Shown piece by piece: positions 45,143 through 53,525 of a DNA stretch of 64,000 nucleotides. The notes under the pieces were generated by a model that saw only the letters and a program-made list of their open reading frames with translations, was not told the DNA's origin and searched no databases. The stretch comes from an uncultured Bacteroidales bacterium (GTDB lineage Bacteria; Bacteroidota; Bacteroidia; Bacteroidales; UBA932). Every line of letters starts with the position of its first letter. Position 1 is the stretch's first letter. Made by a program: the position numbers and the translations under genes. Location of the stretch: positions 1 through 64,000 of the forward strand of contig CALUQB010000004.1 of NCBI GenBank assembly GCA_944322815.1, given 5' to 3'.

Positions 45143-45613
45143 ATGGCAAAATTCGGAAATAAGGGTGCAAAAAAAGAAGTTCCTGGATTGACCACAGCGT
45201 CAATGTCTGATATTGTGTTCATGCTTCTGTTCTTCTTCATGGTGACTACCAGTATGCGTGAAACCGAGAATAAGGTCATGGTAAACCTTCCTGAGGCTTC
45301 CGAAGTGGCGAAGCTCGAAAGAAAGGACCTGACCTCATACATCAACATCGGAACACCTATAGCCTCACTCCAGAGGATGTACGGAACCGATGCACGTATA
45401 CAGTTGAACGATTCTTTCAAATCAGTTGACGAGATCCGTGACTTCATCGCCGCCGAGCGCGATGCGATGAGTGAAGTGGACAGACAGTACATGACAGTAT
45501 CTATCAGGGCAGACGCTGACGTCAGAATGGGTATCATCACTGACGTAAAGCAGGAACTCAGAAGATGTTCGGCTCTTAAGATCATGTATGCAGCTCGCAA
45601 ATCAGCTGAATAG
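45143..45613 (+). CDS. exbD: ExbD/TolR-family transport protein, second copy
   Basis: 156 residues. TTASMSDIVFMLLFFFMVTTS at residues about 15-35 is the membrane segment with the conserved Asp in SDIVFML. The periplasmic part ends VRMGIITDVKQELRRC, typical of ExbD/TolR. Two ExbD proteins in a row are usual for Bacteroidetes and may form a heteromeric complex. A strong terminator follows, closing the operon. Confidence 0.92.
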   Translation: MAKFGNKGAKKEVPGLTTASMSDIVFMLLFFFMVTTSMRETENKVMVNLPEASEVAKLERKDLTSYINIGTPIASLQRMYGTDARIQLNDSFKSVDEIRDFIAAERDAMSEVDRQYMTVSIRADADVRMGIITDVKQELRRCSALKIMYAARKSAE

Positions 45614-45633
45614 TACTGACTGATTCTGAAATT

Positions 45634-45677
45634 AAGACTGAGGGGATTCAAATTTTGGATTCCCTCAGTCTTTTTTT
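45634..45677 (+). terminator. Terminator after the ExbB/ExbD operon
   Basis: AAGACTGAGGG (45634-45644) pairs with CCCTCAGTCTT (45662-45672), with further pairing inside, and a run of seven T residues ends at 45677. Confidence 0.88.
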
Positions 45678-45690
45678 GTCCGGAAAATAT

Positions 45691-45698
45691 TAAATTTG
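45691..45698 (+). promoter_or_regulatory. -7 box of the alkaline phosphatase gene
   Basis: TAAATTTG, 26 bases before the ATG at 45725. A TTG overlaps the terminator T-run but the spacing (12) is wrong. Confidence 0.4.
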
Positions 45699-45724
45699 CC
45701 GGACTTGAACAAAACTGTAATAAA

Positions 45725-46972
45725 ATGAGCAAAGTGAGAAAAAGTACGGTGGCAGGTATCGTCTGCGGGATACTGCTGATCGTGGCATGTGTCGTGATCG
45801 CGAATATGGGCAATCATGATAAATCCGCAAATCCAGGACCGGCCAAATACATATTCCTGTTCATCGGTGACGGAATGGGAGCTACGCACGTGGCAGCTGC
45901 TGAATCCTATTTATCCTATCTGGAAGGCGAAAGAGGACTGGAACAGGTCTCGTTCACAAAATTTCCCGTACTGGGGATGGCATCCACATACTCTGCTGAC
46001 AAGAATATAACATGCTCTTCAGCCGCAGGCACTGCCATCAGCTGCGGAGAAAAGACGAACAACGGAATGCTCGGCATCACACCTGACGGCGACACTCTTA
46101 CCAGCATAGCTCTTGAACTCAAGGAGAAGGGATACAAGATCGGAATAATGAGTTCAGTTCCGGTCAACCATGCCACACCGGCCGCATTCTACGGACACAA
46201 TGCGAGCAGGCACGACTATTACGGAATCACAAAGGAAATCCCGGCCAGCGGATACGACTTTTTTGCAGGATCAGGATTCCTGGACTATGCAGGCAAGGAC
46301 GGTGACCGGACCGGAAGCGAAGAGCTTCTCGAGAATGAAGGCTATACGGTATGTTTCGGAAATGAAGAATACGAAGAAGCCTTGCGGAACGGAGCGGAAC
46401 GTATTGTTCTCTGTCAGGAAGAATATAAAGGAACTGAAGTACCTTCGTACGTTACGGGAAAGGAATCTGACACTACAATAGGATCTGCGGAAATGATGAA
46501 GAAATGTCTGGACTTCCTTGGTGACGAAAAGCCGTTCTTCATCATGTACGAACAGGGGGAAATAGACTGGTGTGCGCATGACAACAAGACCATGCCAATG
46601 ATAGAAGCCGTGCTGAAACTGGATGATGCAGTGGAGACAGCCTTGGAATTCTACAAAAAACACCCTGACGAGACTCTGATACTGGTGACTGCAGACCATG
46701 AAACAGGAGGCATCACACTTGGCGCAACAGGAACACGTGCGGAAGTGAATCTTCATTGGGAGGAACTGGACAGCGCATGGATCGCATCCGGCCATCTGAA
46801 TACCATGAAGGAAGATGAAAACAGGAAGCTTAACGACTCAGCCTTCATAGGATGGACTACACACGGCCATACCGGAGGTCCGGTACCGGTATATGCCATC
46901 GGGGCAGGTGCTGAAAGATTCGGCGGCAGGTATGACAATACCGACATAAAAGGCAAAATATTGGGCGAATGA
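45725..46972 (+). CDS. Alkaline phosphatase
   Basis: 415 residues with an N-terminal membrane anchor or signal (TVAGIVCGILLIVACVVIA, about 8-26). Family motifs: FLFIGDGMGATH near residue 42, whose Asp binds zinc and magnesium; ITCSSAAGTAISCGEK near residue 97 with the Ser/Thr nucleophile; ILVTADHETGGI near residue 318 with the DHE zinc ligands; and THGHTGGPVP near the end. It should release phosphate from esters in the periplasm. Its own terminator-bounded transcription unit. Confidence 0.93.
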   Translation: MSKVRKSTVAGIVCGILLIVACVVIANMGNHDKSANPGPAKYIFLFIGDGMGATHVAAAESYLSYLEGERGLEQVSFTKFPVLGMASTYSADKNITCSSAAGTAISCGEKTNNGMLGITPDGDTLTSIALELKEKGYKIGIMSSVPVNHATPAAFYGHNASRHDYYGITKEIPASGYDFFAGSGFLDYAGKDGDRTGSEELLENEGYTVCFGNEEYEEALRNGAERIVLCQEEYKGTEVPSYVTGKESDTTIGSAEMMKKCLDFLGDEKPFFIMYEQGEIDWCAHDNKTMPMIEAVLKLDDAVETALEFYKKHPDETLILVTADHETGGITLGATGTRAEVNLHWEELDSAWIASGHLNTMKEDENRKLNDSAFIGWTTHGHTGGPVPVYAIGAGAERFGGRYDNTDIKGKILGE

Positions 46973-46992
46973 CCGGAAAAGTTCTATCTTTG
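46961..46992 (+). promoter_or_regulatory. Promoter of asnS
   Basis: TTG at 46961-46963, 21 bases, then TATCTTTG (46985-46992). The -33 element overlaps the last codons of the phosphatase gene. Confidence 0.6.
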
Positions 46993-47005
46993 CAAGATTG
47001 AATAT

Positions 47006-47020
47006 TGCCCTGAAAGGGCA
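47006..47020 (+). promoter_or_regulatory. Leader hairpin of asnS
   Basis: TGCCCT, GAA, AGGGCA: a perfect 6-bp hairpin in the 50-base leader of asnS. It is not a T-box element; those are rare in Bacteroidetes and much larger. A small stabilising or translational-control hairpin is possible. Confidence 0.35.
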
Positions 47021-47046
47021 CAGGATTAAAATAAAAGGGAAAAACG

Positions 47047-48429
47047 ATGAGGACGAAAGTCAAGGATCTGCTGAAAAGCGAACCCGGCCATGAAGTATTG
47101 GCCAAGGGCTGGGTCAGGACGAAAAGAGGGAACAAGAACATAGCTTTCATAGCTCTTAACGACGGTTCGACGATAAACAACATACAGATAGTAGTAGAAA
47201 CGGCGAAATTCAATGATGACCTTCTGAAAAGGATCACCACCGGCGCATGCCTGGCCGTAAGAGGAGATCTGGTAGAATCAGTCGGCAGCGGTCAGGCCGT
47301 TGAAATACAGGCAAAAGAGATCACAGTTTACGGTGAAGCCGATCCGGATACATACCCGCTCCAGAAAAAGGGGCATTCGCTGGAGTTCCTGAGGACCATA
47401 GCCCATCTGAGACCGAGGACAAATACTTTCGGTGCCGTTCTGAGAATCAGGCACGCCATGGCGTTTGCCATCCACAAATATTTCAATGACAAAGGATTCG
47501 TTTATCTGCATACTCCTATAGTCACGGCTTCCGACTGCGAAGGGGCAGGTGAAATGTTTCAGGTGACTACTTTGGACCTGAACAACCCTCCGCGCAAGGA
47601 AAACGGACAGATCGACTACTCTCAGGATTTCTTCGGAAGGCAGACCAGCCTGACTGTCAGCGGACAGCTTGAAGGAGAACTGGGAGCGATGGCACTCGGT
47701 GAAATATACACATTCGGTCCTACTTTCAGGGCGGAGAATTCGAACACGCCGAGACATCTGGCAGAGTTCTGGATGATAGAGCCGGAAATGGCATTCTATG
47801 AAATAGAAGACAACATGGAGTTGGCGGAAGACTTCATCAAGTTTCTGGTGCGCTATGCACTGGAAAACTGCATGGACGACATCAGGTTCCTTAACGACAT
47901 GTTCGACAGGGAACTTGTCTCCAGACTCGAAAGTGTCATCAAGACAAATTTCGTCAGACTCACCTATACAGAGGGTATCAAAATCCTGGAAGCTTCAGGG
48001 GAAAAATTCGAGTATCCAGTAAGCTGGGGTGTCGATCTCCAGAGCGAACATGAGAGATATCTGGTCGAAAAGCATTTCAAGAAGCCTGTCATCATGACGG
48101 ACTACCCTAAGGACATCAAGGCTTTCTATATGAAACAGAACGATGACGGGAAGACTGTCAGGGGCATGGACGTGCTTTTCCCGAAGATAGGTGAGATCAT
48201 CGGAGGATCCGAGAGAGAGTCTTCTCTGGAGAAACTGGAGGCCAGGATTTCAGAACTGGGAATGAGCCGGGAGACACTCGAATGGTATCTTGATACCAGA
48301 AGATTCGGTTCCGCACCTCACAGCGGCTTCGGTCTCGGTTTCGAAAGACTTCTGCTCTTCGTCACAGGCATGAGCAATATCAGGGACGTGATTCCGTTCC
48401 CAAGAACACCGAAGAACGCTGAATTTTAA
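47047..48429 (+). CDS. asnS: Asparaginyl-tRNA synthetase
   Basis: 460 residues. Charges tRNA-Asn with asparagine. N-terminal OB-fold anticodon domain (about 1-110, [20 protein letters not shown]). Class II core: [15 protein letters not shown] near residue 115, [19 protein letters not shown] (motif 2) near residue 221, and the motif 3 segment [11 protein letters not shown] near residue 430. The asparaginyl rather than aspartyl assignment rests on overall resemblance ([13 protein letters not shown]). Followed by udk 11 bases later. Confidence 0.95.
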   Translation: MRTKVKDLLKSEPGHEVLAKGWVRTKRGNKNIAFIALNDGSTINNIQIVVETAKFNDDLLKRITTGACLAVRGDLVESVGSGQAVEIQAKEITVYGEADPDTYPLQKKGHSLEFLRTIAHLRPRTNTFGAVLRIRHAMAFAIHKYFNDKGFVYLHTPIVTASDCEGAGEMFQVTTLDLNNPPRKENGQIDYSQDFFGRQTSLTVSGQLEGELGAMALGEIYTFGPTFRAENSNTPRHLAEFWMIEPEMAFYEIEDNMELAEDFIKFLVRYALENCMDDIRFLNDMFDRELVSRLESVIKTNFVRLTYTEGIKILEASGEKFEYPVSWGVDLQSEHERYLVEKHFKKPVIMTDYPKDIKAFYMKQNDDGKTVRGMDVLFPKIGEIIGGSERESSLEKLEARISELGMSRETLEWYLDTRRFGSAPHSGFGLGFERLLLFVTGMSNIRDVIPFPRTPKNAEF

Positions 48430-48440
48430 AACAGACACGC

Positions 48441-49067
48441 ATGTTGGTGATAGGAATAGCAGGAGGCTCAGGATCGGGCAAGACCACGGTAGTCCAGGCC
48501 ATTACATCCCAGCTCAGGGAAAAGGTAGTAGTGATTCCGCAGGATTCATATTACAAGGACTCCAGCTATCTGCCCATGGAAGAAAGGCAGAAAGTGAATT
48601 TCGACCATCCGGATTCGATAGATTTCAAGCTTCTGAACGAACACCTGAGATCTCTCAAGAACGGAAAGAGCATACGTCAGCCTGTCTACTCCTATCTTAC
48701 CTGCTCCAGGTCCAGGACCGAGACTGTCATCGTGAAGCCGGCAGATGTCATCATCATCGAAGGTATCCTCATATTCACCTGCGCGGAACTCCGGAACCAG
48801 ATGGATATCAAGATATTCGTGGATGCAGACGATGATGACAGGCTCATGAGGGTCATGGCCAGGGATATCCTTGAAAGAGGAAAGACTGTGGAGACTGTCA
48901 TAGAGAGGTATACCAAGACAGTGAAGCCCATGTATCTGCAGTTCATAGAACCAAGCAAAAGATACGCAGATATCATCATACCGCAGGGAGGCCACAACAA
49001 GGTAGCAATAGACATCATATCCGCCACCATAGAGAAAGCCCTCCACCAGAACAGCAGCTGGAAGTGA
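48441..49067 (+). CDS. udk: Uridine kinase
   Basis: 208 residues. Phosphorylates uridine and cytidine. The P-loop is GIAGGSGSGKTTV at residues 5-17; DSYYKDSSYLPMEER and FDHPDSIDFKLL follow, with VIIIEGILIF near residue 106 as the core beta strand. Family-typical PQGGHNKVAIDII ends the protein. Its stop overlaps the GTG start of the next gene. Confidence 0.95.
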   Translation: MLVIGIAGGSGSGKTTVVQAITSQLREKVVVIPQDSYYKDSSYLPMEERQKVNFDHPDSIDFKLLNEHLRSLKNGKSIRQPVYSYLTCSRSRTETVIVKPADVIIIEGILIFTCAELRNQMDIKIFVDADDDDRLMRVMARDILERGKTVETVIERYTKTVKPMYLQFIEPSKRYADIIIPQGGHNKVAIDIISATIEKALHQNSSWK

Positions 49068-49807
49068 GAATATCCAATGAAGACAAATCAGGACTGTATC
49101 TGACCGTGATATTGCATCTCGGTGCTCTTATCGTGCTTCTTGCTTCACAGATCAGTTCGACCATACGCGGCGAGACATCCTACCTGCTGGACTTTACAAG
49201 CATCGAACAGGAAGAGGAAGAGACTCGCGAGACCGAATTCAAGGAAAGCATAAGCGACCGTCTGGATGAACTCATTGCAGCGGCATCCGCTGCACCTGCG
49301 GTCTCAGGAGGGAATGAGGTTGTCAGAAACATAGCCGTGGACGCCGGAAACAGGCCGTTGCGTGATGACAGGAATACAGATGCGGAACAGCTTTACAGAG
49401 ACGCCGAACGGCTTGACAAGGAACTTAAAAGCGGCGCATTTGCCAGTGAAGACCTGGACTCCGATGACTATGCCGCTGTCAGCGAGCCCGGACAGAAAGA
49501 GACTGACAGCACGAAGGAAGTCTATACCGGACCGTCAGTGGTCTCCTATGCACTGGAAGGAAGGAAGGCAGTACATTTGTCCATTCCTGCATACAGATGC
49601 ATGGGAGGAGGTGACGTGACCGTAAGGATTACGGTCGCCCGCTCCGGGAAAGTGGAAAACGCGGAAATAGTGGATGGGGTCTCGTCTGCAGATCCATGCC
49701 TGAGAGACTATGCAAAAAGGGCTGCACTCCTTTCACGGTTTACCGCATCGGAATCAGCCCCTAAAAAACAGTTCGGGAATATAGTCTACAGATTTATAGC
49801 CCAGTAG
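49064..49807 (+). CDS. TonB-like membrane-anchored protein
   Basis: 247 residues from a GTG that overlaps the udk stop codon (GTGA). One N-terminal membrane segment (YLTVILHLGALIVLLAS), then an acidic, low-complexity periplasmic stretch (EQEEEETRETEFKES), and a C-terminal region (about 165-247) with VTVRITVARSGKVENAEIVD, the strand-helix-strand of TonB C-terminal domains. It may transmit energy from an ExbB/ExbD complex, such as the one encoded at 43-45 kb, to outer-membrane receptors. The C-terminus is convergent with and overlaps the S41 protease gene by 14 bases. Confidence 0.7.
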   Translation: MRISNEDKSGLYLTVILHLGALIVLLASQISSTIRGETSYLLDFTSIEQEEEETRETEFKESISDRLDELIAAASAAPAVSGGNEVVRNIAVDAGNRPLRDDRNTDAEQLYRDAERLDKELKSGAFASEDLDSDDYAAVSEPGQKETDSTKEVYTGPSVVSYALEGRKAVHLSIPAYRCMGGGDVTVRITVARSGKVENAEIVDGVSSADPCLRDYAKRAALLSRFTASESAPKKQFGNIVYRFIAQ

Positions 49808-51374
49808 TTTCCAGCGCTACCTTTATCGTTTCGTCTATCTCCATATAGAATCTGTAGAAAGCCTCGTCTCCGAGTTTCGAATAACGTCCTACCAGGGCCA
49901 GAATCTGAGGCATCATGTAGGTGTCGAAATCATTCATTTCGGACTTTCTTATCACCACACCTTCGCCGGCTGCAAATTCAAGGAACTTAGTCCGCAGGTC
50001 AAGCGCATCAAGATATCTGCTCAGCGAATCGAAATCATCTATCTCTGAAAGTGTCCTGCGATAGCGGTCAAACATGGCCGACGAGAATCTCACCTGAAGG
50101 GATTTCCGGTTCGCCTTAATGAAGAAATCGCTGGCTTTTGTAGTATCCACAGGCACGAAGACATCCGGGATGATTCCGCCGCCGCCATAGACTATCCTGC
50201 CGCTTTTGGTATAATATTCATGGGATTTGTCCACTTTCATGCTGTCGGCATCGGTCATCTCGCCATGGGCATATCGTTCATATATGTCATAGGCGTAGTG
50301 ATCTGAATACGGTTTCTGGATGCATCTGCCTGACGGAGTATAGAAACGAGAGACCGTGAGACGGAGTCCGGAGCCGTCGGTGAAATTCACCGGTTCCTGC
50401 ACCAGACCCTTTCCGAATGATCTGCGCCCGACTATGACTCCCCTGTCGTTGTCCTGCATGGCTCCGGCGAAAATTTCGCTGGACGAAGCAGATGACTCGT
50501 TTATAAGCACCTCAAGGTCTATGCCCTTCAACTTTCCGGAACCGTCTGCCTTGAAATCCTGTCGCGGTCTGTGGAGACCTTCCATATAGACTATGGACGC
50601 ATCCTTTTCGAGAAATTCATTGCAGACCAGAAAAGCCTGGTCGAAATAGCCTCCGGTATTGTCTCTGAGGTCGAACAGAAGTCTGTTCATGCCGGATGCC
50701 AGAAGCTTGTCCACGGCATTGGAGAACTCGAAGTATGTAGTCCTGGTGAATTTGGAAAGGCGGATATAACCGGTAGTGTCATTGATCATGAATGCCGCAT
50801 CCACGCAGTTGACAGGAATCTTTCCTCTGGTTATTTCAAACGGGATATCAGTACCGTCCCTTCTGACGGTAATACCGACCTTCGTACCTGCAGGCCCCTT
50901 CATTCTGGCGACCATGCTGTCCTGCGGTGTCTTGTTCCCGGCTATGACAGAAGTGTCCACTTTCAGTATCCTGTCACCCTGTAAGAGTCCGGCTTTCTCC
51001 GATGGTCCTCCCGGTATGACACTCAGGACTATGGCAGTGTCGTTCGGGACATTGAACTGGATACCTATGCCTTCGAAATTACCGGCAAGTTCCGTTTCTG
51101 AGGCTTCCAGCTGTACCGGCGGAAGATATACCGTATGCGGATCAAGCTCTGACAAAGCCGCCACTACGGCTGCGTCAGTCATGGCCTTCATATCTATGGT
51201 ATCCACATAATTCCTTTCGACTTCCTGCAGAATAAGATTCAGTTTGCGCCACCTGTTGTAATCTCCGTCGAATTCTTTCCTGCTGTCTGTATATTTCACT
51301 ACTATCAGGGTGGCCAATACACCCAGGACAATACCGAGTACTGCCGTCAGGAGCGTATAAGTTCTATTGTTCAT
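49794..51374 (-). CDS. S41-family C-terminal processing protease
   Basis: 526 residues. N-terminal membrane anchor (LLTAVLGIVLGVLATLIVVKY). A PDZ domain (about 85-170; LLQGDRILKVDTSVIAG) follows. The catalytic Ser is in NESSASSSEIFAGAMQDN near residue 299 and the general-base Lys in GRRSFGKGLVQEP near residue 324, the Ser-Lys dyad of CtpA/Prc. It trims the C-termini of exported proteins in the periplasm. Last gene of a leftward operon of at least four genes. Confidence 0.94.
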   Translation of the reverse strand: MNNRTYTLLTAVLGIVLGVLATLIVVKYTDSRKEFDGDYNRWRKLNLILQEVERNYVDTIDMKAMTDAAVVAALSELDPHTVYLPPVQLEASETELAGNFEGIGIQFNVPNDTAIVLSVIPGGPSEKAGLLQGDRILKVDTSVIAGNKTPQDSMVARMKGPAGTKVGITVRRDGTDIPFEITRGKIPVNCVDAAFMINDTTGYIRLSKFTRTTYFEFSNAVDKLLASGMNRLLFDLRDNTGGYFDQAFLVCNEFLEKDASIVYMEGLHRPRQDFKADGSGKLKGIDLEVLINESSASSSEIFAGAMQDNDRGVIVGRRSFGKGLVQEPVNFTDGSGLRLTVSRFYTPSGRCIQKPYSDHYAYDIYERYAHGEMTDADSMKVDKSHEYYTKSGRIVYGGGGIIPDVFVPVDTTKASDFFIKANRKSLQVRFSSAMFDRYRRTLSEIDDFDSLSRYLDALDLRTKFLEFAAGEGVVIRKSEMNDFDTYMMPQILALVGRYSKLGDEAFYRFYMEIDETIKVALETTGL

Positions 51375-51414
51375 TCTCTGTCAAATTCGTTCCTTTATCA
51401 AGCCGGCTGACGTG

Positions 51415-51819
51415 TCAGTCGACTTTTTCCACTTCTATTCCCGCTTTTTTCAGCAGGTCTATCCCATCGGTGAGACGATATTCATCACGGTAAACCACAC
51501 GTGTTATTCCTGCCTGTATTATGAGCTTGGCACACTCAAGGCATGGAGAAGCCGTGACATACAGGGTTGCACCGCTGCTGCTGTTTCCGGACTTTGCCAC
51601 TTTCGTGATAGCATTTGCTTCGGCATGAAGCACATACGGTTTGGTGATCCCGTTCTCGTCTTCACAAATATTTTCAAATCCGGACGGAGTACCGTTGTAC
51701 CCGTCTGAAATGATCATTCTGTCTTTTACCAGCAAGGCTCCGACCTGACGCCGCTTGCAATATGAATTCCGGGCCCAGATGGCTGCCATCTGCAGATAAC
51801 TGTGATCGAACTTCTCCAT
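51415..51819 (-). CDS. dCMP deaminase-like cytidine deaminase
   Basis: 134 residues of the zinc-dependent deaminase fold. LHAEANAITK near residue 65 supplies the zinc-binding His and catalytic Glu. ASPCLECAK near residue 90 supplies the two Cys ligands. ISDGYNGTPSGFENICED is the dCMP deaminase (ComEB/DCTD) signature. It should convert dCMP to dUMP for thymidylate synthesis. It sits 11 bases after the acyl-CoA ligase gene and 40 before the S41 gene. Confidence 0.92.
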   Translation of the reverse strand: MEKFDHSYLQMAAIWARNSYCKRRQVGALLVKDRMIISDGYNGTPSGFENICEDENGITKPYVLHAEANAITKVAKSGNSSSGATLYVTASPCLECAKLIIQAGITRVVYRDEYRLTDGIDLLKKAGIEVEKVD

Positions 51820-51830
51820 ATCGCGCGTTA

Positions 51831-53489
51831 TTATCTCTGATAAAGATATCTCTTGATACTTCTCTTCGGAGTCCTTTCGAAGTCCTCAGGCATCACTTCT
51901 ATCTTGGCTATCCTGGCATAATTCGGCAGTTCCTTGTTCGTAACGGAAAGCGAATTGTTCAGATCCTGGATGAGGGCATCCTTGTCGAGACCGTCCACTT
52001 CCGCCTGATGGAAATCAGGATAGATCAAGGCAGTAAGTCCGCCATGATCCTCGATGACGAGGGAATCCACGACATAGTGCATGTTGTTCAGCACGCACTC
52101 GATTTCCTCCGGATAGATATTCTGGCCGGAAGGGCCGAGAATCATACACTTGGAACGTCCTCTCAGATAGAGATATCCGTCCTTGTCCATCACGCCCATG
52201 TCTCCCGTATGGAACCAGCCGTCTTTAGTGAATGCCGCAGCAGTAGCCTCCTCGTTCTTGTAATAGCCGAGGAAGACATTCATGCCTTTGACCAATACTT
52301 CTCCCGGCACGGTTTCAGGATCAGGTGAATCTATCCTGATTTCCATGTTCGGAGCCGTCTTTCCGCATGAGAACTCCCTGTTCGTCTTCCAGTCATCATA
52401 GGATATGATAGGAGCACACTCGGTCATGCCGTATCCTACCGTGAACGGGAAGTTTATCTTCTTGAAGAAAGACTCCACTTCCTTGTTGAACGCGGCGCCT
52501 CCTATGATGATCTCTTCGAACTTGCCGCCGAAAGCATTGACGAGCTCGGTACGTATCTTCTTCATCAGCATCTGGTTAAGTCCAGGCACATGAGTCAGGA
52601 ACCTGATTCCGGCCTTGTCGAGCAGCGGTTTCAGCTTCGACTTGTATACCTTTTCGATGATGAGAGGCACGGCGATGACTATGTCAGGTTTTACTTCAGC
52701 CAGAGCCTGCATGATGATCTTCGGGCTCGGTACCCTGGTCAGGAAATGCACGTGGGTACCTACTGTCAGTTCGAAAAGAAGCTCGAACATCATTCCGTAC
52801 ATGTGTGCGGAAGGGAGCATGGCCACTACGTTCGAATTTTCACCGATCATCGGCAGCACGCCCATGGCGAATTTGATATTCGAATAAAGCGCTCTGTAAG
52901 GGATCATTACTCCTTTGGAGAAACCTGATGTGCCGGAAGTATAATTGATGAGGGCCAGCTCATCGGCGGAATCCTCATAATAGTCAATGCTCTCCGGAGT
53001 GAAGTTTCTCGGATATTTCTGTCCGAAATATTCGTTCAGATGTTCGCGTATGACCTTGATATCATCGTTTTTCGTGTACAGGAACGCAAAAGTGCTGATT
53101 TGTACGACGGCTACGAGCGAAGGCATTTCAGTTTCCGTAAGACCTTCCCAGACCACATCGTCCACGAACAGTATCTTGGCCTCGGAGTGATTCACCAGAT
53201 GGTGTATGTTGCCGGCCTTGAACTCATGGAGAATAGGGACAGGAACTGCTCCGTACGTCAGGGCCGAAAGGAAGGAAACGCCCCAGTTTGCCTGATTCCT
53301 TGAACAGATAGCCACCTTGTCACCTTTCTTCAATCCGCATTTTTCATACATTATATGCATCTTGGCTATTCTTCTGGCTACGTCGCGATAGTGCAGGGTC
53401 ACTCCCTGATAGTTCGACAACGCAGGGCGGTCCCAGTTCTTCTTGAAACTCTCTTCATAGAGTTTGTTTACCGATTTGAATTCAATCAT
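51831..53489 (-). CDS. Long-chain acyl-CoA synthetase (AMP-forming)
   Basis: 552 residues. Activates fatty acids with ATP and CoA. The P-loop-like motif is INYTSGTSGFSKGVMI near residue 180; the adenylate-forming A5 region is GYGMTECAPIISYD near residue 345; the A8 segment WFHTGDMGVMDKDGYLYLRG with hinge lies near residue 420. The C-terminal Lys region has KRSIKRYLYQ. Chain length specificity cannot be read. In one operon with the DUF3352-like gene upstream and the deaminase downstream. Confidence 0.93.
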   Translation of the reverse strand: MIEFKSVNKLYEESFKKNWDRPALSNYQGVTLHYRDVARRIAKMHIMYEKCGLKKGDKVAICSRNQANWGVSFLSALTYGAVPVPILHEFKAGNIHHLVNHSEAKILFVDDVVWEGLTETEMPSLVAVVQISTFAFLYTKNDDIKVIREHLNEYFGQKYPRNFTPESIDYYEDSADELALINYTSGTSGFSKGVMIPYRALYSNIKFAMGVLPMIGENSNVVAMLPSAHMYGMMFELLFELTVGTHVHFLTRVPSPKIIMQALAEVKPDIVIAVPLIIEKVYKSKLKPLLDKAGIRFLTHVPGLNQMLMKKIRTELVNAFGGKFEEIIIGGAAFNKEVESFFKKINFPFTVGYGMTECAPIISYDDWKTNREFSCGKTAPNMEIRIDSPDPETVPGEVLVKGMNVFLGYYKNEEATAAAFTKDGWFHTGDMGVMDKDGYLYLRGRSKCMILGPSGQNIYPEEIECVLNNMHYVVDSLVIEDHGGLTALIYPDFHQAEVDGLDKDALIQDLNNSLSVTNKELPNYARIAKIEVMPEDFERTPKRSIKRYLYQR

Positions 53490-53525
53490 CTCAATTAATT
53501 TTATTAGTGTGCAATATGTTTGATA

